A stretch of 5,908 nt of DNA, taken from positions 1 to 5,908 of the forward strand of contig JAAZNX010000111.1 in assembly GCA_012798025.1 (NCBI GenBank). Direction: 5' to 3'. This stretch comes from Methanothrix sp. (GTDB lineage Archaea; Halobacteriota; Methanosarcinia; Methanotrichales; Methanotrichaceae). The notes beneath the pieces were generated by a model, which was given only the letters and a program-made list of their open reading frames with translations, searched no databases and was not told the origin of the DNA. Position 1 is the stretch's first letter, and every line of letters starts with the position of its first letter. The position numbers and the translations under genes were made by a program. Shown one piece after another: positions 1 to 5,513 of the stretch.

Positions 1-358
1 GGATTGCCTCCTCATACCTGCCCAATCCTATGGCTAGGGCAAGGCCCTTGTTATGCCACGCTTCTGCATATTCTGGGTTTATCTTAATGGCTTCATCAAA
101 GCAATCGATAGATTCATTGTACTTTTCTAGCCCGACGAGTGCAATGCCTTTAGCGACCCAGGCTTCTGAAAATCGTCGATCGATCTCGATGGCATTATCA
201 TAGTTATCTATCGCCTTTTCATAGGATCTATCTTCCAAAAATTCGTTGCCTTTGTCGAACCAATAAACAGCAGTGCTTTCCTGTCCATAAACCACCATAC
301 ACTGAGGACAAAAAAGTATCAAAATAAGAACTAACCAGCACTCGATCGTTCTCTTCAT
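1..358 (-). CDS. Exported TPR-repeat protein, N-terminal part (3' end outside window)
   Basis: The frame opens at an ATG read leftwards from 358 and stays open for 119 codons to the window edge, so the C-terminus is missing. Residues 1-25 look like a signal peptide: basic MKR, a hydrophobic core at about 8-24 (LVLILILF), then a plausible cleavage after VYG. Tetratricopeptide repeats follow with a regular 34-residue period at about 30-63, 64-97 and 98 onward. They carry the usual W/Y, G, A and P positions (for example AWVAKG, AWHNKG, IKINPEY). TPRs form helical scaffolds for protein binding, and the export signal places this one outside the membrane or anchored to it. The start follows the upstream gene by 42 bases. 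No clear ribosome-binding site is visible, and the gap holds a T-rich stretch (T6 at 384-389 on this strand) that could be a weak archaeal terminator. The family call is firm; the partner is unknown. Confidence 0.85.
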   Translation of the reverse strand, partial: MKRTIECWLVLILILFCPQCMVVYGQESTAVYWFDKGNEFLEDRSYEKAIDNYDNAIEIDRRFSEAWVAKGIALVGLEKYNESIDCFDEAIKINPEYAEAWHNKGLALAIGLGRYEEAI

Positions 359-400
359 ACTTATTTGTTTGATGTCAATAAAGAAAAAACTTATGCAGCA

Positions 401-1345
401 CTAGTAACCAATCCTGAAACTGTAGGGCCGCTTAGGTCCTGCCTGGAAGCTGTAATGTGGCTTTGGCCCTGCGCTGAAGCTATAAGCCGGCTTGAGCGCG
501 GCAGTGAAAGAGTATCTCTTTTTCTGTGGAGGGATGATTATCAAAGCAGATTTACGACCAGGAACTGTAATGTGTAGCTGATTTCCAAATTTTGATACAA
601 CCAATGTGCCATATTTGACCTGTACGTTCTGAATGTACCAGTTATTTATCTGCGGATTCAAATAGACCTCTTTCGGTATATCATAAGGATTCGCAACGAG
701 AATATATGCGATCCCATTGTAAAACAAACCGCGGGTTAAAACATCCATATCTGATGGTTGTAGATCATAATCTGCTCCGGTAAGGCCATCTACAGTTAAC
801 CGACCGTAACCGTCAACTTCAATCGGCGATGCCTCCCATAAAGAACGATACCGTCCCTCAGGAGAGGTCGCAGGATTTACTTCTTCTCTGGCCAAGGCCT
901 TCACGGGATGGTTATAATCGGTTGAAGGTTCATCTTGTAACCTCGATGGTCGTACGATTATCAAACCTGATTGGAAGGCTGGGACTTTGATCTGAAGCAG
1001 ATTCCAGACTTTTTCTACCTCTAAGTTGCCACTAACTTGGACGCTCTCGATATTCCAATCGCAGAGTTGCGGATTCACCAAGACCATTTTCTGCACACTA
1101 TGAGGATTTGAAACTGATATATATGAGATGCCATTGTGGAACAAACCGCGGGTCTGAACGTCTGTGTTGGATGCTTGCAGGTTGTAGCTTATGCCCTCTG
1201 GGGGTTCGGTGATGCTGCCATGATCTTGCAAGGGTCTCTCTTCTATCAAAGATCCCTCTGATTGAGGCTCGATGAATGCATTGGCGGGGAAAAAAATGAG
1301 CAGGACAATGATAGTAAGCTTTCTGATAGCCACAGTAATTTTCAT
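401..1345 (-). CDS. Hypothetical exported protein with two ~83-residue repeat domains and a YSF decapeptide tail
   Basis: I do not recognise this family. The product is 314 residues from the ATG at 1345. An ATG seven codons upstream (1366) is in frame, but only the 1345 start has a ribosome-binding site (AGGTGG) just ahead and begins a clean signal peptide (MKITV..., hydrophobic core about 10-20, plausible cleavage after ANA). Residues 53-135 and 192-275 are two copies of one domain. Shared landmarks are TRGLF, NGI.YI.V.NP, NPQ..W.I..VQV and VP....LII. The spacing is 139 residues, with one extra residue in the second copy. Alternating hydrophobic residues suggest beta structure. The linker (about 136-191) is polar. 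The C-terminus is a decapeptide repeat with Tyr at 278, 288, 298 and 308, rich in Pro and Lys. It lies 38 bases after the Cys-rich gene and before the TPR gene, consistent with co-transcription. A surface or extracellular structural or binding role is inferred only. Confidence 0.72.
   Translation of the reverse strand: MKITVAIRKLTIIVLLIFFPANAFIEPQSEGSLIEERPLQDHGSITEPPEGISYNLQASNTDVQTRGLFHNGISYISVSNPHSVQKMVLVNPQLCDWNIESVQVSGNLEVEKVWNLLQIKVPAFQSGLIIVRPSRLQDEPSTDYNHPVKALAREEVNPATSPEGRYRSLWEASPIEVDGYGRLTVDGLTGADYDLQPSDMDVLTRGLFYNGIAYILVANPYDIPKEVYLNPQINNWYIQNVQVKYGTLVVSKFGNQLHITVPGRKSALIIIPPQKKRYSFTAALKPAYSFSAGPKPHYSFQAGPKRPYSFRIGY
404..514 (-). repeat. Four-unit decapeptide tandem repeat at the C-terminus of the duplicated-domain protein
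   Basis: Four units with a 30-base period encode YSF-x-A-G-P-K-P-x like peptides. Tyr falls at residues 278, 288, 298 and 308, and the last unit is cut short by the stop codon (YSFRIGY). The first unit reads YSFTAALKPA, and the second and third carry AGPKP/AGPKR. DNA identity between units is imperfect, so this is an older duplication kept at protein level. Confidence 0.8.
521..1189 (-). repeat. Intragenic domain duplication (copies at 941-1189 and 521-772)
   Basis: Translated on the minus strand, the two segments align almost without gaps. Copy one covers residues 53-135 and copy two 192-275. Identical blocks include TRGLF, NG(I), NPQ, VQV and VP, plus the L-I-I run near each end. The segment between them (773-940) encodes a polar linker with no visible repeat. 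Confidence 0.8.
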
Positions 1346-1349
1346 AGTA

Positions 1350-1355
1350 CCACCT
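1350..1355 (-). promoter_or_regulatory. Ribosome-binding site choosing the 1345 start
   Basis: AGGTGG on the minus strand lies four bases before the ATG at 1345. The upstream in-frame ATG at 1366 is preceded only by AT-rich sequence (TATATTGC), so the downstream start is preferred. Confidence 0.6.
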
Positions 1356-1383
1356 GAGTAAAGCATGCAATATATTCAATGCA

Positions 1384-1860
1384 TCATAGATCCTGCATCA
1401 TAGGTTTGTATATGTTGGGTTTGAGTTCTTCTGCGGTCTTCATACAAGTGTTGCACGTCTGTGGCAGTTCATCACAACAGGGACAGTGCTCTTTCCACGT
1501 GGCATCCGCATAACAATATTTATCACAAAAGGTACAGCAACACTTGACATGATGGCATTTTGCTCTGCACTTGTCGCAAATTCCGTCCATGAATTTGGGA
1601 GAATACTTATCACCGCGGTAAGGACAGTACTCCTCGCCCTTACACGTTCCTCCACATCGTTCACATAAGGAATCGCAGTGGTGCTCGCCACCACACATAT
1701 CATAATTCACGATGCAGTTGATGCATTTCTCATAGCACTTATCGAAGCATTTCTCCTTTAGGTCACCCATCATTTCTTTGTCCGGTAATGTGGCTATTGT
1801 TGTTGCAGTGCACACTAACTCTACCACCATTATCAACAGCATAAGCAATGCCTTACTCAA
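1384..1860 (-). CDS. Small exported cysteine-rich protein, family not recognised
   Basis: The product is 158 residues from a TTG start at 1860. A TTG at 1881 in the same frame lacks a ribosome-binding site, while GAGGTG sits six bases ahead of 1860, and the shorter form gives a compact signal peptide (MSKALLMLLIMVVELVC, cleavage probably within residues 17-25). After it come 23 Cys between residues 38 and 139, in CxxxC and CxxC spacings with a CCC triplet at 107-109. Three clusters are visible: 38-79, 95-116 and 126-139. His pairs at 60-61 and 103-104 sit among them. Two chemistries fit: dense disulfide bonding of an exported protein, or metal or Fe-S binding as in metallothionein- or ferredoxin-like sequences. 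No known spacing is matched exactly, so no function is assigned. A Cys at 17 lies in the signal region, but the preceding residues (ELV) are not a good lipobox. It is the first gene of the probable three-gene exported cluster. Confidence 0.72.
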   Translation of the reverse strand: MSKALLMLLIMVVELVCTATTIATLPDKEMMGDLKEKCFDKCYEKCINCIVNYDMCGGEHHCDSLCERCGGTCKGEEYCPYRGDKYSPKFMDGICDKCRAKCHHVKCCCTFCDKYCYADATWKEHCPCCDELPQTCNTCMKTAEELKPNIYKPMMQDL

Positions 1861-1866
1861 ATCCAA

Positions 1867-1872
1867 CACCTC
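1867..1872 (-). promoter_or_regulatory. Ribosome-binding site choosing a TTG start at 1860
   Basis: GAGGTG on the minus strand matches the archaeal 16S tail complement and stands six bases before the TTG at 1858-1860. It lies inside the longer reading frame that opens at 1881, which argues against that longer start. Confidence 0.6.
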
Positions 1873-1905
1873 AAAAGCCAATTAAATTCATATTATCTTA
1901 TATTG

Positions 1906-1919
1906 TATTTATTCTTTTC
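1906..1919 (-). promoter_or_regulatory. Candidate archaeal BRE/TATA promoter for the exported-protein cluster
   Basis: On the minus strand, purine-rich GAAAAG (1919-1914) is followed directly by AATAAATA (1913-1906), resembling a BRE plus TATA box. A start site about 25 bases downstream would fall near 1884, giving a short leader that still contains the GAGGTG at 1867-1872. The surroundings are very AT-rich, so chance matches are likely. Confidence 0.35.
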
Positions 1920-1920
1920 T

Positions 1921-1936
1921 ATTTTTAATTAAAAAT
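1921..1936. repeat. Perfect 16-bp AT palindrome
   Basis: ATTTTTAATTAAAAAT is its own reverse complement. It lies 61-76 bases upstream of the TTG start of the Cys-rich gene and just before a T8 run on the plus strand. It could be a regulator site, a TATA-like element on either strand, or simply low-complexity sequence. Confidence 0.45.
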
Positions 1937-2118
1937 CAAAAGATATTTTTTTTGTCGTTGGTCTTCTAGAGTCTGCGTGCCTCATGCTTTTCTAAGCTAG
2001 CCTAGGAGATGATTATGATGGCAGTGGAAGCAAAAAGGAACTATGTTTAATCCTATCTCACAACAGTGCATGATTATATGAATAATCGCATTTCAATCGA
2101 TATATCATTAAAGTATGA

Positions 2119-2344
2119 TTAACTTGCAGGAGCGGAGAAGAGGGAGCGGATCTTCAGGCTGGTCTCGTTAACTTGCGCAGTTAACAGGAGTTGCGACGCC
2201 AGTTGCAACAGGATGAAAGCTGAGTCCTCCCTGTAAGGCAATAATTGGGATACGTACATTTGGTAAAATCCCATGAAACAATCACCCTGGGTCGTTGGTT
2301 GAAAGGCCATAGATGCCAGCGACCTTCATCGTGGGAGCCATCAC
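2119..2344 (-). pseudogene. Possible frameshifted small gene downstream of the CHAT gene
   Basis: A strong ribosome-binding site (GGAGGG, 2352-2357) follows the CHAT stop and precedes GTG-ATG at 2344-2339. The frame from the ATG (2341) encodes 19 residues (MAPTMKVAGIYGLSTNDPG) and stops at 2282. In another frame, 63 codons run from an ATG at 2310 to a stop at 2119. That ATG has no ribosome-binding site of its own, and the frame ends in a Leu/Gln-rich, helix-like segment. Removing one G from the GGG at 2285-2287 would join the two into one product of about 73 residues. This could be a decayed gene, a sequencing error, programmed +1 frameshifting, or chance. I do not recognise the family. Its position 22 bases after the CHAT stop suggests the last gene of that operon. 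Confidence 0.35.
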
Positions 2345-2351
2345 GATTAAG

Positions 2352-2357
2352 CCCTCC
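2352..2357 (-). promoter_or_regulatory. Strong ribosome-binding site after the CHAT gene
   Basis: GGAGGG on the minus strand begins nine bases past the CHAT stop codon and sits seven bases before a GTG and ten before an ATG in the same frame. Its quality is the main reason to suspect a translated small gene here, even though the frame it serves closes after 19 codons. Confidence 0.5.
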
Positions 2358-2366
2358 AAAGCTTCC

Positions 2367-5300
2367 TTATTTTTCCACAAAAGCCCTCTTTACCAGCCCC
2401 CAACCCTTGTCAGTGGCATAGTGCTGCAAGACCTCCTGAACCATAACCATGAACTGCTCTTGACTGTAGTTGAGCTTTGCCGCCAGACGCTCCACCAATG
2501 GTTCAACGTTCTTGACTTCATCGCTATTGATGCTTCTTAGGACAACGGCCGCAAGCGCCATCAGCCTCAGGCCTTCAGGAATTTTATCTTTCTGCACCGC
2601 AAGCGCTCCAAGCTGGAAAAAGGCCCCCGCCTCGCCGGGCTTGTCGGCTAGCTCTTGATAGATACGCAAAGCTTCACAAAAATTCTTCACAGCCGCCTCT
2701 TTCTCTTTGCCTTGGGAATCTATCTGGCCGAGATTATGCAGGACCGCTGCCTCGCCCCTGCGCTCGCCAATCTCGCGCTTGAGCCGAAGAGCTTTTTGAA
2801 ACTCCTCGCGCGCAAGCTGAAGATCTCCTCTCTCCATGTCGATGGCTGCTAGGTTGTATTGCGCCGTAGCAAAGCCAGCCATGTCGCCTGTCTGTTGCAC
2901 CATCTCCAAGGCTTTAACGATCCTTGAGCGTGCAGTCTCGTAATCGCTGCGACGTAGGTCGAGCAGTGCCATGGTCTGCAAAGTCTCAGCTTGACCTCTT
3001 AAATCCCCAAGCGTTTCCTGGAGCTTTTGGGCCTTCTGCAGCGCTTCCAGAGCTTGTTCATTCCTGCCCTGCCGAAGATGGATCATCCCAAGGCCCAGGC
3101 TGGCAGCGGCATCGGGGCCCATTTCAAGGGCACGTCCGTACCATTCCTGAGCACTTCTGTAATCGCCCAGGCCAAGGTATCCTCGCGCGATCCAGCTCAT
3201 GGTTTCAGCATGCCTCTCCAAGTTCAAAAGCTCCTGGTTTAGTCGTATCAACTGTGAGTGGTAGCCCCGCCTCTCCAGGTAGCTGCTGATGCGACCGCTC
3301 ACAATCCTGGCAGCCTTCAGATCATCTGCAGCGATATAGTGGCCTCTCGCTTCAAGCATCAAATCCAGCCGGGAGAGTCCAATCTCTGCTGCTTTTCCCT
3401 CTTCAGCAAGAGCCCTCATGAAATCGCCTGCAGCTTTTTGAGCTGCACGGAGCTCCTCTGGCTTCAAGACTGCCAGAAGCTTGTCGCGAATGTATGAGGG
3501 CACAGCCCAGAGTTCCCCTGCCTGGTGTATCAGGTTAAGCTGCTTCCAGTCGCAGACAAATTCGAGGACCTCTTCTGCCTGTCTTCCGGAAACGGCAGTG
3601 AGAGCAGCGGGACTCACGGCGATGCCAAATACCGCAGCCATGCTGAGAGCAGAAAGCGATTTTGAACTCAGGAGAGCAGATGTCCTTTCCAGGACCTCCT
3701 CGCAATTTCCTATCCTGCCATCCATCCTCAAGGCCACTGTCATCTGAGCCAGGCATGCAGGGCTTCCGTCTGCAGAGAGGCAAAGCCTCTGGAGGTCCTC
3801 GTAGCGTATCTCGCCTCTGCGGTACCGCTCTGCCACGATCTCGTCCTGCAGCAGGTATTTTATAAACGCTGCATTGGAGAGGCCGGTCAAGGGCCACTCC
3901 CATGCTCGCTTTGACAGAGGCAGGACATCGGCACCAATAGATAGAGATGTGATGATCATCCTGCTTGTATTCAGATCCCTTTGCGCTTGCAGGTAAAACT
4001 CGGCCAAGTCTGGGTCCTTGATCTTGCCAGTTTTTTCATCAGGATCGAGCCCGTCCAATAGGATCAAAAACTTGCCATGGTTGAGCACATCGAGCATGCT
4101 TTTTTGCCGATCTGCTGCAGGCCTGCTGGAGTCCCTGAGCCTCTGAGCTGCCTCAACCTGTCCGCTTTTAGCCAAGAGGCTGATGAATGACTCCAGAAGC
4201 CGTGTCGCACTGAGAGGGTTATTTTGTGAGCTGTAGACTGGCAAGAGAGAATAGCCAAAAGATGACAGCCGCTTGGCGAGCATGGTTGCAAGAGTGCTCT
4301 TGCCCACGCCCCTTGGACCTGTGATGATCAGCGTGCGAGCCGTGCCCTCCAGCAAGGCTGAAGTGAGGCGCTGCAGATCCAATCTGCGGTCCACAAATCC
4401 ATGCGCATGTCCCTCTGACAAACCCGGCAAGGGATGAAGAGCCTTTTTGATAATCCCATGAGCAACGGCGACATCCGACCGCTGCTGTGCGTCGAATATC
4501 ATCTGCTGATCGCTGGCAGCAAAAAAAATTGGAATGGCGCAAATCTCGCACTCCCTGAAGCAAGCTGTTTGCATCTCACGGCGAGTAGCGCTCAGAGCAT
4601 CATTCATCGATCGGCCTTTAGCTAGGGAACGGTACAAGGCAAAGGCGAAGCTCGTCTTGCCATTCCAGCACACTGCAAATGGAAGATACCTCACAAGAGC
4701 CTGGGAAAGCAGATAAAGAGACGAAGGCGCATCTGTCTGACGGCCGCCAAAGATTACGCATTGCGTTCCGCATCCATTCAGGGCATCTGCAAGCTCCTGG
4801 GGGGAGTGAGGGCTCAGCCTTGCTTTGCCATCCAGCATTGAAAAGAACGCCTGACCTCCTTTCACTGTTCCCTGAACCACGAGATGTATCAGATGAGGCC
4901 GGAAGGTCCTAGCCGTTTCTTTGAGCTCCTCAAGAGTTCCTTCATTGCATATCTGAAGCACCATATCCTGGCCTTCTGCAGCCTGAAGCATCCATTGCTC
5001 CTCCTGTTCATAGTCCAGAGGATCGCAGGCAACGAAGAGCACACGCAATGGTCCCGGCGCCATCTCTGCCTGGGATGCTGGAAGACCGTCGGCTGCTTTT
5101 GGCATGCGAATTATGCGAAATCTGTCATCGAATCCCACCACCAGGCCCGCAAGCCTGAGGTACTCCCACGGCAACTGGAGCACCTCAGGGATCTCTGAGG
5201 CAATGATCAGAGTTCCACCCTCTAAAATCTTGCCGCCAAAGTTCTGCCAGCCGGCTTCAAAGAAAATGTGAAATAGGCCGTCTCCCAGGATCGAAAGGTA

Positions 5301-5498
5301 ATCCTGAGCCGCATTGCCCTTGCAGCCTTCGCTGAACATGGAGATATACTGGCCTGCAATCTCGCGAACCTGGCTGGACTCGACTGGGGTGAGCTTTTTC
5401 TCCACCAAGATCTCCTTCCCAGCCGCTATCTTAAACGCAAAGGTCCTCGATGCCGGACTTCCTGCCTCAGAAACTGAGATCACTATATTTTGACTCAT
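2367..5498 (-). CDS. CHAT-domain STAND-type NTPase with TPR array; CHAT dyad apparently substituted
   Basis: A 1043-residue cytoplasmic protein with no signal peptide. Residues 1-330 have the CHAT (caspase/separase-like) fold: LPWEYL at 109-114, PHLIHLVVQG at 201-210, VIFGGRQT at 248-255, and a closing FALYRSLAKGRSMNDAL...R segment at 286-306. In active CHAT proteases the second and third of these segments carry the catalytic His (H-x-x-x-x-G-H-G type) and Cys (NAC-x-S type). Here they read Gln209 and Arg253, so proteolysis is doubtful. A P-loop NTPase follows: Walker A GPRGVGKST (394-402), Walker B LILLDGLD (478-485), and a IITSLS strand (515-520) where relatives often have TSR. Residues about 610-680 look like a winged helix. 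TPRs run from about 715, with a clear 40-residue period from 833 to 993. This STAND-like order (effector, switch NTPase, sensor repeats) suggests ligand-triggered oligomerisation. The start is fixed by AAGGAGG eight bases upstream and an ATGA overlap with the CDF gene. Confidence 0.9.
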   Translation of the reverse strand: MSQNIVISVSEAGSPASRTFAFKIAAGKEILVEKKLTPVESSQVREIAGQYISMFSEGCKGNAAQDYLSILGDGLFHIFFEAGWQNFGGKILEGGTLIIASEIPEVLQLPWEYLRLAGLVVGFDDRFRIIRMPKAADGLPASQAEMAPGPLRVLFVACDPLDYEQEEQWMLQAAEGQDMVLQICNEGTLEELKETARTFRPHLIHLVVQGTVKGGQAFFSMLDGKARLSPHSPQELADALNGCGTQCVIFGGRQTDAPSSLYLLSQALVRYLPFAVCWNGKTSFAFALYRSLAKGRSMNDALSATRREMQTACFRECEICAIPIFFAASDQQMIFDAQQRSDVAVAHGIIKKALHPLPGLSEGHAHGFVDRRLDLQRLTSALLEGTARTLIITGPRGVGKSTLATMLAKRLSSFGYSLLPVYSSQNNPLSATRLLESFISLLAKSGQVEAAQRLRDSSRPAADRQKSMLDVLNHGKFLILLDGLDPDEKTGKIKDPDLAEFYLQAQRDLNTSRMIITSLSIGADVLPLSKRAWEWPLTGLSNAAFIKYLLQDEIVAERYRRGEIRYEDLQRLCLSADGSPACLAQMTVALRMDGRIGNCEEVLERTSALLSSKSLSALSMAAVFGIAVSPAALTAVSGRQAEEVLEFVCDWKQLNLIHQAGELWAVPSYIRDKLLAVLKPEELRAAQKAAGDFMRALAEEGKAAEIGLSRLDLMLEARGHYIAADDLKAARIVSGRISSYLERRGYHSQLIRLNQELLNLERHAETMSWIARGYLGLGDYRSAQEWYGRALEMGPDAAASLGLGMIHLRQGRNEQALEALQKAQKLQETLGDLRGQAETLQTMALLDLRRSDYETARSRIVKALEMVQQTGDMAGFATAQYNLAAIDMERGDLQLAREEFQKALRLKREIGERRGEAAVLHNLGQIDSQGKEKEAAVKNFCEALRIYQELADKPGEAGAFFQLGALAVQKDKIPEGLRLMALAAVVLRSINSDEVKNVEPLVERLAAKLNYSQEQFMVMVQEVLQHYATDKGWGLVKRAFVEK

Positions 5499-5513
5499 TT
5501 GCCAAGCCTCCTT
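5495..5513 (-). promoter_or_regulatory. Translational coupling site: ribosome-binding site plus ATGA overlap
   Basis: AAGGAGG (5507-5513, minus strand) lies within the last codons of the CDF gene, eight bases before the CHAT ATG (5498-5496). The ATG overlaps the CDF stop TGA (5497-5495) as ATGA. This arrangement normally means co-transcription and linked translation of the two products. Confidence 0.85.

Larger units (their letters stand above)
1882..2281. other. AT-rich intergenic stretch with no convincing intact gene
   Basis: About 400 bases separate the Cys-rich gene from the short reading frame after the CHAT gene. Visible elements are the promoter candidate near 1906-1919, a perfect 16-bp palindrome of A and T at 1921-1936, and a run of eight T at 1946-1953 on the plus strand. 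There is also a short plus-strand frame (2015-2050) after an AGGAG, and a seven-base inverted repeat (GTTAACT/AGTTAAC, 2167-2185). The right part, 2119-2281, is the open but uncertain continuation of the small downstream frame and is described separately. No RNA gene, insertion element or CRISPR repeat is seen. Confidence 0.6.

Noticed and set aside
404..514. CRISPR-like array from the 30-base period
   Set aside because: The units are contiguous, coding, imperfect and have no spacers; they encode a decapeptide tail.
365..577. 70-codon plus-strand frame at the end of the duplicated-domain gene
   Set aside because: It is antisense to the decapeptide repeats, and its apparent regularity mirrors those 30-base repeats.
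1440..1703. 87-codon alternate frame in the Cys-rich gene
   Set aside because: It is a shadow of the Cys-rich frame, which has the ribosome-binding site and signal peptide; the alternative shows neither.
1808..1816. Lipoprotein lipobox at Cys17 of the Cys-rich protein
   Set aside because: The residues before the Cys are Glu-Leu-Val, lacking the small residues at -1 and -2 expected of a lipobox.
2282..2284. TGA after 19 codons read as selenocysteine
   Set aside because: No selenocysteine insertion element is visible, and the frame after this TGA gives no sensible protein. A one-base frame change explains the region better.
2924..3289. 121-codon plus-strand frame opposite the TPR part of the CHAT protein
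   Set aside because: It is antisense to the regular 40-residue TPR repeats, its composition (Ser, Pro, Gly rich) is typical of a complementary-strand shadow, and it has no own start signals.
3535..3903. 122-codon minus-strand frame inside the CHAT gene
   Set aside because: It is a different frame of the same strand within an intact conserved protein; the Arg/Cys-rich translation has no domain.
2367..5498. Assignment as a type III-E CRISPR protease (Csx29) or gasdermin-activating CHAT
   Set aside because: No CRISPR array, Cas gene or gasdermin-like gene is in the window, and the catalytic residues appear absent.
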